From Planctomycetota bacterium (GTDB lineage Bacteria; Planctomycetota; Planctomycetia; Pirellulales; Pirellulaceae): a stretch of DNA of 23,948 nt. The stretch is from the NCBI GenBank assembly GCA_024274855.1, contig JAJSAJ010000853.1, positions 1 to 23,948 on the forward strand, given 5' to 3'. A program made the position numbers and the translations under genes. This document shows positions 16,110-23,851 of the stretch, piece by piece (within the stretch, counting starts at the first letter, position 1; each line of letters begins with the position of its first letter). Under the pieces are notes generated by a model. That model worked only from the letters and a program-made list of their open reading frames with translations. It searched no databases and was not told the DNA's origin.

Positions 16110-19100
16110 TTACGGACTGATAACCACATCGAAGCGATATGAACCGGAAAGTACGTTCAGCACAACATAGTTCGCCAGACGATGCCGCAGCGTCACTCCA
16201 TGAGCGTCGCTTATAGGCTGGCCCGACTCACGCACTCGTGCATTGGCACCGGCTGGGACCCAGACAGTCGCGGTGGTGTTTGGCGGCACCGTGATGTCCC
16301 AGCTCAATCGCCCGCTGTCACGTCGCCAGTGACTGGCGATCAGTCCGTACGGCGAGTTATGCGTGGCCTTGACGAACTTCAAATCTCCAACGAGACACGG
16401 CTTCATAATAATGTGCTTGAAGCCAGGTTTGAGCGGATCCGCCTGGATACCGGCCAGGTTCTCATAAAGCCAGATGACCAGATCGCCGACCAGCATGACA
16501 TGGTTGCCGGAATTCATTGCCGGATCCGCCGTATCACCATTCCACAACTCCCAAATCGTCGTGGCATCTTTCTTAACCATGTACCCCCAACTCGGGTAAT
16601 CCGTCTTCGTGACAAAACCGTAGGCAAGATCCGATCGACCGCCCGATGTGAGTACTCGATTCAACCACTGGCCACCGACAAGTCCGGTCCCCACGTGGCC
16701 GTGGGTCTCGACGGTGATCTTTCGAACGAGATGATCGAAAACGGCCTTGCGTTGATCGTCTGGAACCATGTCGAAGGCGAGTGGCAATACGGACGTCGTT
16801 TGCGCGCCATTGTCGTACTGGCCCAACTCCGACCGAAGGTATTTGGCATTAAGACCGCGTTTGAGCCGCCCGGCCAAGTTCGTAAACCTGATCGAATCCA
16901 CAGGCCGCCCGATCAACGTGGCGTAACGGGTCATCTGGGTCAAACAATGGTAGAAGTAGGTTGTGCCAAGAATTGGGCCGGCGGTCTGGCGAGCTGGGTC
17001 CTTTGAGTGAATCAGCTTCGGATCCTCCGGCGGCACGCACCAGTCGCCGTACTTATCACGGGGCATGATGCCGTCGTCCGTGATGAAATCGCTCATGTAG
17101 TCAATCCACTTGACCATACTCGGATACGCTTCGGTAATCGTTCGCTTGTCGCCAAACTGGTCATACAACATGCCCGGAATGATCACCAAACTGCTCGGCC
17201 ATGTCACATTGTCTGTGTAGAGGGGCCAATAGGGTGGACAGACGTCCGAGATGCTGCCGCTTTCCTTCTGCGAGTCGACCATGTCTCGCACCCACTTTGC
17301 GTAAAGCAGACCGTTCTGGAAAAGAAACGACTCGCCTTTGCATTCGGCCGAACGGTCGCCCAGCCATCCTTGCCGCTCGTCACGCTGCGGACAATCGGTA
17401 GGAATACTGCGATAGTTGCCTCGCACACCCCACACGATGTTCGAGTAGATCTGGTTGATCAGCGGGTGCGAACAGGCAAAGTTCCCGGCCGTCCCGAGAT
17501 CGTCATTCACCACACAACCTTCAATGGCTGTCAATGGCGGACGGCCCGGATAACCGGTCACTTCAACGTACCGAAAACCGTGGTACGTAAACCGCGGTTC
17601 GTAGACCTCGGTCCCCTGGCCTTTCAGCGTGTACAAATCCGTGACTTTCGCACCTCGGAGATTGTCAAGATAGAGAGTGCCATCGTCTTTCAGCATCTCC
17701 GCGTGGCGAAGTCGCACAACGGTACCTGCTGGCCCCTCGACGCTCAGGCGACACCAACCGACCATATTCTGCCCGAGGTCAAACACAAACAGACCCGGCT
17801 TCGGTTCGGAGACAGTCTTGGGTTTCAGATGTCCGGTCACTCGGATTGGCTCGAGCATCAACGTGACCAGCTTGCCACTCGGTGCGGAGACGACCTTTGC
17901 GGGTTGCCAGTCATGATCATCGAACCCGGCGCGGCTCCAGCCGGGCAGCTCGCGCCGCGCATCATACTGCTCGCCGTCGTATTCATTGTTCGCAACAATC
18001 GGACCTTCCGTCGTCAGCTTCCATGTTCCATCGCTAACCACGATATCTCGCGTCCCGTCCGTATACTCGATCACCAGCTGCAACAGCAGCTTCGGATACC
18101 CGTAACCAACCGTTCCGATCGGCGCCAACGCGCGTGGCGCGTAGAATCTTCCGTTACCGAGCCAGACACCCATCGCGTTTTCGCCAGCCACAACTTGTTG
18201 GGTAACGTCAAAGGTTAGGTACGGAACTCGCTTCGTATAGTCGGTCAACCCAGGCGACAGAACGTGGTTCCCCACCTTCCGGCCGTTGAGGTGCAGTTCC
18301 GACAAGCCCAGTCCACTGAAACTGACCACCGCGCGACGAACCGGCTTCGTCACGGAAAACTCTTTCCGTACCATGCGAGCGGCCAATTGCCGTTGTTCGC
18401 CGCCCACGGCAATGTCGCCCCAGGGACCGCCACCCATCGGTGCAAGCACCTCGGCTTCCTTCCACTTGTTGTCCTCGTAATCCACGGCCGTCCATTGTCC
18501 CGATTCTCGGTTCGATGCGAGCCAACGCCGGTCCGTCGGGATAATCAGAGGCGGACCGGTCGCAAACTCAATACGCAAAACCGCGGCCAGACCAGCTGGG
18601 TTGCGGTTCTCCCCCGCGTTCTTCACCCACGCAGCAACGACGTTTTGCCCGGCGCGCAAACTGCCGCCCACGTCCATCACGACGCCCAGCTTGAAACTGT
18701 GGCCTTTACCGGCATGGTCACCATTGACAGCCACCGCGAATCCGTTGTCGGCAGTCATCACCAATTGGGCACGGCGGACATCGCGATCAGCCGGCAACCG
18801 GAACGACCTTCGGAAATAGCGGGTTTCTGGCAACGCAGCCGCGGCAGCGTTTTCACCGGGATACCAGATCCACTTCGCCCCGTCCTTGACCAGCGGGCTT
18901 GCCGGTGCGGCCTTCGCGGCCACGTCCAGCCCGATCCACGTCGCCTGCCAATCGGCCGGCTCCAGCAGCCCCATCCCCCAACGAGCTGACTTGCTCCACG
19001 CCGACCGTTTGCCATCCTGATCCCAAACGCGAACCTTCCACCAGCAGGCCTGTGATGAAGCGAGCGACCGGCCACCATACGCAATATGCAACGATTGCTC

Positions 19101-19397
19101 CGACACTACTTTTCCGGTGTCCCAAAGGTCGCCTTCATCAGCGGCCAACGTGTCGGCACTGCCAGCCACCAGAATCTGATATGCCTCCTGTGCCGTTCCG
19201 CGACTCGTTGCATCCAGCGGCTCGAGACGCCAACTCAAACACGGCGCCACGGTTTGAATTCCAAGCGGATTCTGAAGTGACTCGCATCGCAAGTCCATCG
19301 GCACGACCACGGCCGCCGACACGGTTGAATAGGACGCGAGCCAGAACGTGAATGCGAAACACGAAGCTAAAAGGGAAGCGGCACGGGGTGTTCTCAT
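16110..19397 (-). CDS. Alpha-L-rhamnosidase, glycoside hydrolase family 78
   Basis: 1095 aa with an N-terminal signal peptide ending near the VSAAV segment. Order of parts: an Ig-like domain with LRCESLQNPLG and WKVRVWDQDG; two beta-sandwich regions, including MVRKEFSV and LHLNGRKVG; a further beta domain with RYVEVTGYPG; the (alpha/alpha)6 barrel; and a C-terminal beta-sandwich. The GH78 signature DCPQRDERQGWLGD starts at Asp668, with Asp673 and Glu674 in the conserved acidic cluster. Glu950 in TTIWELWNGD is at the expected position of the catalytic base. Family enzymes release terminal alpha-L-rhamnose by inversion. Export fits extracytoplasmic degradation of pectin side chains, ulvan-like or similar polysaccharides. 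It is the second gene of the minus-strand run, after the isomerase/epimerase-like gene. Confidence 0.96.
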   Translation of the reverse strand: MRTPRAASLLASCFAFTFWLASYSTVSAAVVVPMDLRCESLQNPLGIQTVAPCLSWRLEPLDATSRGTAQEAYQILVAGSADTLAADEGDLWDTGKVVSEQSLHIAYGGRSLASSQACWWKVRVWDQDGKRSAWSKSARWGMGLLEPADWQATWIGLDVAAKAAPASPLVKDGAKWIWYPGENAAAAALPETRYFRRSFRLPADRDVRRAQLVMTADNGFAVAVNGDHAGKGHSFKLGVVMDVGGSLRAGQNVVAAWVKNAGENRNPAGLAAVLRIEFATGPPLIIPTDRRWLASNRESGQWTAVDYEDNKWKEAEVLAPMGGGPWGDIAVGGEQRQLAARMVRKEFSVTKPVRRAVVSFSGLGLSELHLNGRKVGNHVLSPGLTDYTKRVPYLTFDVTQQVVAGENAMGVWLGNGRFYAPRALAPIGTVGYGYPKLLLQLVIEYTDGTRDIVVSDGTWKLTTEGPIVANNEYDGEQYDARRELPGWSRAGFDDHDWQPAKVVSAPSGKLVTLMLEPIRVTGHLKPKTVSEPKPGLFVFDLGQNMVGWCRLSVEGPAGTVVRLRHAEMLKDDGTLYLDNLRGAKVTDLYTLKGQGTEVYEPRFTYHGFRYVEVTGYPGRPPLTAIEGCVVNDDLGTAGNFACSHPLINQIYSNIVWGVRGNYRSIPTDCPQRDERQGWLGDRSAECKGESFLFQNGLLYAKWVRDMVDSQKESGSISDVCPPYWPLYTDNVTWPSSLVIIPGMLYDQFGDKRTITEAYPSMVKWIDYMSDFITDDGIMPRDKYGDWCVPPEDPKLIHSKDPARQTAGPILGTTYFYHCLTQMTRYATLIGRPVDSIRFTNLAGRLKRGLNAKYLRSELGQYDNGAQTTSVLPLAFDMVPDDQRKAVFDHLVRKITVETHGHVGTGLVGGQWLNRVLTSGGRSDLAYGFVTKTDYPSWGYMVKKDATTIWELWNGDTADPAMNSGNHVMLVGDLVIWLYENLAGIQADPLKPGFKHIIMKPCLVGDLKFVKATHNSPYGLIASHWRRDSGRLSWDITVPPNTTATVWVPAGANARVRESGQPISDAHGVTLRHRLANYVVLNVLSGSYRFDVVISP

Positions 19398-19593
19398 GGC
19401 AAATGGTCCTACGTCTGAAACGTACGCACATCAGAACCGTTCGACGTGCGCCAAGCTAATTTGCGGATACTGTGAAAAACCCGCGGATGTCGTAGCCACG
19501 GACCCGACATTCTACCATACGAGTGCGCCAACGACATGTGACGCGTTTCGCTTTCTTCCAACCTACGGCGATTTGACGCCTGAGTCCGACAGG

Positions 19594-20592
19594 TCATCCA
19601 CGCTTCTCAAACGCAGCGTCGAATGCCGAGTTGCTGGTCGGGAAGTCCAAGCGACGGACGAACTCACACGCATCGCGCGCTCCGTATTCGCGATCCATTC
19701 CGCTGTCCTCCCATTCGACCGACAACGGCCCCTGATAGCCAATATCATTCAACGCGCGGAGGATCGCTTCAAAATCGACATCACCGCGTCCCAACGAGCG
19801 GAAATCCCAACCGCGTCGTGGGTCGCCGAACTCTAGATGACTACCGAGGATCCCCGCTTCTCCCGTACGACGAACGATGACGTCCTTCATATGCACGTGG
19901 TAGATTCGATCGGCAAAAGCCCGAATGAAACAGACCGGGTCAATCCCCTGCCAAAGCAAATGGCTCGGATCAAAATTGAATCCGAATTCGGGCCGGTGCT
20001 CCAACGCCTCGAGCGCCCTTTGCGCTGAGCAAAGGTCGAAAGCAATCTCCGTCGGATGCACCTCTAAGGCAAATCGGACTCCGCATTCTTCAAAAACGTC
20101 AAGAATAGGATGAAAACGGTCCGATAGCAGCTTGAAACCGTCGTCGATCCACGCGGGTGGAACCGGTGGAAACGAGTAGAGAAGATGCCAGATACTTGAA
20201 CCGGTGAACCCGTTGACAACTTCGATCCCCAACCGCTTGGCTGCCCGAGCTGTGTTTTTCAACTCCTCGGCAGCTCGCCGGTTGACGCCTTCAGGATCGC
20301 CATCGCCCCAAATCGTTTGTGGCAGCAACGACTTGTGTCTTGGATCGATCCTGTCCAACACGGCTTGGCCCACCAGGTGATTGCTGATCGCGTGGACCTG
20401 AAGTTGATGGTCGACTAACAATCGACGCAAATTGCCGCAATAATCGTCCTCGGCCAACGCGCGCTGAACCTCGAAATGATCGCCCCAGCAGGCCAGTTCC
20501 AAACCGTCAAAACCGATCGATTGGCACTTGGCAGCCAACTCGACTAACTGGATGTCCGCCCATTGTCCCGTGCATAGCGTGATAGGTCGCAT
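19594..20592 (-). CDS. Sugar phosphate isomerase/epimerase family protein (xylose-isomerase-like TIM barrel)
   Basis: 332 aa. AP-endonuclease-2/xylose-isomerase-like TIM barrel. Candidate metal ligands are Glu177 (FALEVHP), Asp208 with His211 (FNFDPSHL), His234 in YHVHMKD, and a late Glu in LSVEWED. The N-terminal part has GFDGLELACWGDHF. No signal peptide, so cytoplasmic. Members act as ketose epimerases, isomerases or myo-inositol enzymes; the substrate is not clear here. Being the first gene of the run that includes the rhamnosidase and the aldolase, it may interconvert an imported sugar or oxidised sugar (inference). GAGAGG about 7 nt before ATG 20592 supports the start. It diverges from a URO-D family gene across a 98-bp gap. 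Confidence 0.9.
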   Translation of the reverse strand: MRPITLCTGQWADIQLVELAAKCQSIGFDGLELACWGDHFEVQRALAEDDYCGNLRRLLVDHQLQVHAISNHLVGQAVLDRIDPRHKSLLPQTIWGDGDPEGVNRRAAEELKNTARAAKRLGIEVVNGFTGSSIWHLLYSFPPVPPAWIDDGFKLLSDRFHPILDVFEECGVRFALEVHPTEIAFDLCSAQRALEALEHRPEFGFNFDPSHLLWQGIDPVCFIRAFADRIYHVHMKDVIVRRTGEAGILGSHLEFGDPRRGWDFRSLGRGDVDFEAILRALNDIGYQGPLSVEWEDSGMDREYGARDACEFVRRLDFPTSNSAFDAAFEKRG

Positions 20593-20616
20593 CTAGTTCC
20601 CTCTCTTGGCTGATAG

Positions 20617-20646
20617 TTGCGTTACCTCTGGAATACCACCTAGAAT
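20617..20646 (+). promoter_or_regulatory. Candidate promoter in divergent intergenic region
   Basis: The 98-bp gap 20593-20690 separates two divergent genes and must hold promoters both ways. On the plus strand TTGCGT (20617-20622) and TAGAAT (20641-20646) are 18 bp apart and resemble a sigma-70 -35/-10 pair. Transcription would start near 20653, which agrees with translation of the URO-D gene from 20691 rather than from the in-frame ATG at 20655. Eye-based guess only. Confidence 0.3.
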
Positions 20647-20690
20647 CAGTTGGAATGCGGCAAGCTACCCGCGAAACAGAAAGACCGACT

Positions 20691-21725
20691 ATGCCCATGA
20701 CCCCGCGTGAAAGAGTCCTTGCAGCTGTCGAGCATCGCCAACCGGATCGTACGCCCCGCGACTTCTGGGCCGAACCGCCGACGTGGAAACGACTGCTTGC
20801 CTATCTCGGTCACAACGACCGGAACCGCGTCCTCGACGACCTGGAGATCGACATACGACATCTCAATGTGGCCGGCCCGCCAGAGCGTAAGGTCTGCGAC
20901 GGATTGTACCAGAATTTATGGGGCGAACGCTACATGTACCGCGAAACCCCCTGGGGACCGATGCGCGAAGATGCCCCGGGAGCCCTGGCCGACGCCAAGG
21001 ACCTTCGGGATATTGAGCAGTTCGACTGGCCCTCTCCGGATCAATTCGACTACGACCAACTGACCGACCAATGCCGACGCTGGAACAACCACGCGCTGCT
21101 TTACGGGTTTGCCGACATCTGGCAGAGACCCGCCTTGGTACGCGGCTGGGAAGGCATGTTTGTCGATATGGCCGAGCGTCCCGACTGGGTCCACTTCCTT
21201 GGCCGGACATTTACCGACTTCTACAAAGAGGACTACACGCGTGCCGCTGAAGCAACTGCCGGGCGAATCGATCTCTATCTGCTGATCAGCGATCTTGGCA
21301 GCCAGTCCGGACCATTGATCTCGGTTCCCATGTTTCGGCGGTTTATCGCGCCCTACATCCGCGAGATGGCAGATTGCATCCACGGTCTGGGAGGCAAGGT
21401 TCTGTACCACAGTTGCGGCATGATCGCGCCTTTTATCAACGACCTGATCGAAGCAGGAATCGATGTGCTCGATCCCATTCAACCAGTCGGGCCGGCGATG
21501 GCCCCCGAGTCGCTAACGGCGGAATTCGGAAACCGCCTCTGTTTCCACGGTGGTATCGACGTCCAGCACTTGCTGACTTCCGGAACGCCTGCGGAGATTC
21601 GATCCGAAGTGCGACGATACTGTACCGAACTTGGAAGTGATGGCGGTTACATCCTCGGTCCCACGCATCTTTTTCAGCCCGACATCCCATCTGAAAACAT
21701 TCTGGCAGTCTATTCCGATATTTAG
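20691..21725 (+). CDS. Uroporphyrinogen decarboxylase (URO-D) family protein
   Basis: 344 aa from ATG 20691, chosen because MTPRERVLAAVEHRQPDRTP is the usual N-terminus of this family; ATG 20697 is equally possible, and ATG 20655 would add an atypical extension. TIM-barrel features: LLISDLGSQSGPLISVPMFRRF, KVLYHSCGMIAPFINDLIEAGIDVLDPIQP, FHGGIDVQHLL, and the C-terminal GGYILGPTHLFQPDIP. The HSCG motif resembles the zinc site of corrinoid methyltransferases (MtaA/CmuA), but the later Cys ligand seems replaced, so the metal site is uncertain. Length and sequence argue against true haem-pathway HemE; this group is common in planctomycete catabolic loci with no known reaction. The TAG stop overlaps the edge of a foldback element. 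Confidence 0.88.
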   Translation: MPMTPRERVLAAVEHRQPDRTPRDFWAEPPTWKRLLAYLGHNDRNRVLDDLEIDIRHLNVAGPPERKVCDGLYQNLWGERYMYRETPWGPMREDAPGALADAKDLRDIEQFDWPSPDQFDYDQLTDQCRRWNNHALLYGFADIWQRPALVRGWEGMFVDMAERPDWVHFLGRTFTDFYKEDYTRAAEATAGRIDLYLLISDLGSQSGPLISVPMFRRFIAPYIREMADCIHGLGGKVLYHSCGMIAPFINDLIEAGIDVLDPIQPVGPAMAPESLTAEFGNRLCFHGGIDVQHLLTSGTPAEIRSEVRRYCTELGSDGGYILGPTHLFQPDIPSENILAVYSDI

Positions 21726-21871
21726 GATTCGCCAATCAATAACTGTCGCACTCTTCCGCGTACAGACCCCCATAGGGCTCGTCCCATGGGTTAATCAGGC
21801 TCGCAGCTAAAGAGGATCGCCGCCCGAACGCCCCCCAGTAAACGCGACAATAATTGATTCGCCGGTCCTTA
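21722..21871 (+). repeat. Foldback/MITE-like element, copy 2 (150 bp)
   Basis: Second copy of the element at 4386-4533, same orientation, about 92% identical by direct comparison. The terminal arms 21724-21748 and 21844-21868 match at about 19 of 25 positions, better than in copy 1. The central hairpin is kept, but one CCCATGGG block has an inserted A (CCCATAGGG), which would make a bulge. It fills most of the 213-bp gap between two convergent URO-D genes. The left edge supplies the TAG stop of the plus-strand gene. Confidence 0.85.
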
Positions 21872-21938
21872 TTAAGAAAAATCGTCGGTACGGGGAAGGA
21901 CCAAATCAGAGCTGAAATGGATGACGTCCAGCAGACTC

Positions 21939-22928
21939 TCATTCACAGGTGCGTCCGAGCCTGCGAAAAGCCTCGCCACAGGCATAGTAGTTCCGAGCCG
22001 ACATCCCCATTACGCTGTATTCTTCGACATAGCCGATGAATCCGCCTTCCGGCACGGCCAGCAAATCGTAAAGCCGTTGTGCTTCCGCATGAATGTCCTC
22101 GGGAGTCCCCTCGATCGAGACCGTCTGGTAACTGATCGGCATCATGAAACACTGCCGCCCCCGAAGACGCCGTCCAACTTCGGAAATGTTGTTCACGTTC
22201 GGCTGCGAGATATTCAGGACATCGACGCCAATTTCGTGGAAGTCTTCCATGATCGCGACAAACTCGCCACAGCAATGATACCAGACGTGAAGCCCCAACT
22301 CGCGAGCCAGTGCGAATTGTCGCGCGTAACGCGGCTTGAACAAATCTCGCCACATTTCAGGCGAGACCATCAAGCCTGTCTGCGTCCCCCAATCGTCCGC
22401 CAAATGAACACCATCAAAGCCATGTCGCGCCGCCATGCGCATCAACGCAGATTCGAAATCAATGATACGATCAAACAGGGCGGCAAAACCCTCGGGTTCC
22501 AACAGAAAATCCTGCATTGCATTCTCGAACCCACGCAACAGTGTGTAAACTGTAAAACCGCTCAAATCGAGACTGGCTAGTCGGTACCGGTCGCCACATC
22601 GCTGTTGGAAAGCGGGCACTGCCGACATGCGCTCGTTTTCTCGCAAGTCCGGCACGCGACAATCGTTGGCAGCCGGCAACTCAAGATAGACCGGTTCGAC
22701 AGGATGCCCCATCGTTCCGTCTCCGTGCTTTTCCAGACGATAGCCCCATTCATTGACGGACCAGTCCCAGGCATCAACCGAGCCATCTCCCGGTTCACCG
22801 AGCGATAGATGGTAGAGCATCACGTCGCCCTCGGCCTGATCACAGTTCCAGAACACGATCGGTATCTGGTCCGGATTACCGAATTCAATTGCGTGCTGGA
22901 CACGCTGTTCTCGGATACGCATCGTCAT
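21939..22928 (-). CDS. Uroporphyrinogen decarboxylase (URO-D) family protein, second gene
   Basis: 329 aa. Same superfamily as the gene at 20691 but divergent: QRVQHAIEFGNPDQIPIVFW at the N-terminus, GVHLADDWGTQTGLMVSPEMW, LHVWYHCCGEFVAIMEDFHEIGVDVLNISQP, and a GGFIGYVEEYSVMG C-terminal part. HCCG resembles a corrinoid-methyltransferase-type metal site; the reaction is unknown. Starts at 22928 and 22922 are both possible; no clear ribosome site was seen. It converges on the first URO-D gene across a repeat element, so the two are not one operon. Upstream lies a decayed, repeat-rich region that must contain its promoter. Confidence 0.88.
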   Translation of the reverse strand: MTMRIREQRVQHAIEFGNPDQIPIVFWNCDQAEGDVMLYHLSLGEPGDGSVDAWDWSVNEWGYRLEKHGDGTMGHPVEPVYLELPAANDCRVPDLRENERMSAVPAFQQRCGDRYRLASLDLSGFTVYTLLRGFENAMQDFLLEPEGFAALFDRIIDFESALMRMAARHGFDGVHLADDWGTQTGLMVSPEMWRDLFKPRYARQFALARELGLHVWYHCCGEFVAIMEDFHEIGVDVLNISQPNVNNISEVGRRLRGRQCFMMPISYQTVSIEGTPEDIHAEAQRLYDLLAVPEGGFIGYVEEYSVMGMSARNYYACGEAFRRLGRTCE

Positions 22929-23058
22929 AGGCCCAAAAGACTCGGCATCGTTGAAAGGTCTTCAGATGATTCCCCCGAAGTATCACACTCCGCCAGCTAA
23001 CCCATTCCAAAACAGACTCGTAACCGTTCATGGAATGTAGGCCCCGGTTCGCTTCCAA

Positions 23059-23136
23059 GGGGTCAGACCCATTTTCGGCGACAAAATGCGTTCGCGTAAA
23101 GAAACGTTTTCTCCGCCGAAAATTGCGTCAGACCCC
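23059..23136. repeat. GGGGTCAGACCC-type inverted repeat
   Basis: The left arm 23059-23080 and right arm 23114-23136 are complementary over about 22 bp with few mismatches. Both begin at the outer edge with GGGGTC and end inward with TTTTCGGCG. The spacer is about 33 bp. Similar GGGGTCAGACCC palindromes occur between genes in many bacteria, sometimes in association with REP/RAYT-type transposases (general knowledge); no such transposase is present here. Confidence 0.75.
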
Positions 23137-23280
23137 AGCAGCGTGAACGGCTACACAGACTCTTTACGAAGAAGTCTCCTCGGACGACACGCTTGGCGGA
23201 CAACCTAAACACGAAATCACACGCAGTCACCGGGGACACACGGGCCGAGTGCGACACCACGTCCGTTCAATGGATATGCT

Positions 23281-23460
23281 CTACCGTTTGGGTTTGGCCG
23301 CGCGCTTCCCGGGCCGCCTCCGTCGATCGCGCAATGGCCAGTTCGGGGCGGCGGTACGCGCCCTTTTCATAAGAAGCTCGGCTCGGGCCACAAGATCCGG
23401 ATGCGCAGCCGCCACCTTCGTTGTCTCGCCCATATCCTTCGCTAAATTGTACAGCTCAAT
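23281..23460 (-). pseudogene. Relic of a sulfatase C-terminus
   Basis: A 60-codon minus-strand frame ending at TAG 23281-23283 reads IELYNLAKDMGETTKVAAAH, then PDLVARAELLMKRARTAAPN and WPLRD, then a basic tail. This is the typical end of planctomycete arylsulfatases (ELYDLxxDPGE, then A..HP..V.....MK.ART). The frame continues upstream for about 20 codons without recognisable sulfatase sequence, and no catalytic CxPSR region exists in the remaining window, so the body of the gene is gone. It indicates a lost sulfatase next to the glycan locus. Confidence 0.75.
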
Positions 23461-23657
23461 CGACGCGGAAGGCCTCGGTAGCCCGTATTCCCTTTTTCGT
23501 CCGGTGCCGCATCGCCATCAGTATAGCATATTCTTCGCCTGTCTTTGACGCAGCTTTCCGGGGGACGCAATGGCCAAATCTCAAAAACAGTCCGTTCAGA
23601 CACGAGACTGAATGGACGAACGCCCTGGTTTCTTGTTACACTTAATACGCGTTGGAT

Positions 23658-23792
23658 GGCCTTGATCGTTAGCCGGTCCAGCAGCGGGCAAACAGGTTCC
23701 GGCTGCAGTTCCAAACCTCTTGTAGTGTCCTGGATTACACCATGTCCCGCTCGGCAAGCGGGACCTACCTGGACCACCTTACGATCAAGGCC
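23658..23792. repeat. Long-range inverted repeat with flanking direct repeat
   Basis: GGCCTTGATCGTTAGCCGGTCCAG-type arm 23658-23681 and its complement 23769-23792 match at 21 of 24 positions over an 87-bp spacer. CGCGTTGGATGGC occurs directly at 23648-23660 and 23792-23804. The spacer includes a GC-rich hairpin. It may be a remnant of a small insertion element. Confidence 0.6.
23744..23764. repeat. Short GC-rich hairpin
   Basis: GTCCCGCT and AGCGGGAC form a perfect 8-bp stem around a 5-nt loop (CGGCA). No T-run follows on either strand, so an ordinary Rho-independent terminator is unlikely. It probably belongs to a dispersed hairpin family. Confidence 0.55.
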
Positions 23793-23851
23793 GCGTTGGA
23801 TGGCAAAGCGGATAGGCGATATGGCGAGGTAAACGAGCGGGGGAGTGTCTC

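Larger units (their letters stand above)
22929..23851. other. Decayed, repeat-rich intergenic region
   Basis: About 920 bp with no intact gene. It contains a GGGGTCAGACCC-type inverted repeat (23059-23136), a sulfatase C-terminal relic (23281-23460, minus), a 24-bp inverted repeat (23658-23681 with 23769-23792), a hairpin inside it (23744-23764) and a 13-bp direct repeat CGCGTTGGATGGC (23648-23660 and 23792-23804). The mixture suggests past insertions and deletions. Confidence 0.6.

Noticed and set aside
17007..18218. A 403-codon plus-strand open frame
   Set aside because: It lies wholly antisense to the GH78 rhamnosidase, whose motifs are clear. Its translation is rich in R, H and V with no recognisable domain: a shadow of the real gene.
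23442..23777. A 111-codon minus-strand frame upstream of the sulfatase relic
   Set aside because: It spans hairpins and inverted repeats, has no domain, and is in a different frame from the sulfatase-like tail. Treated as chance.
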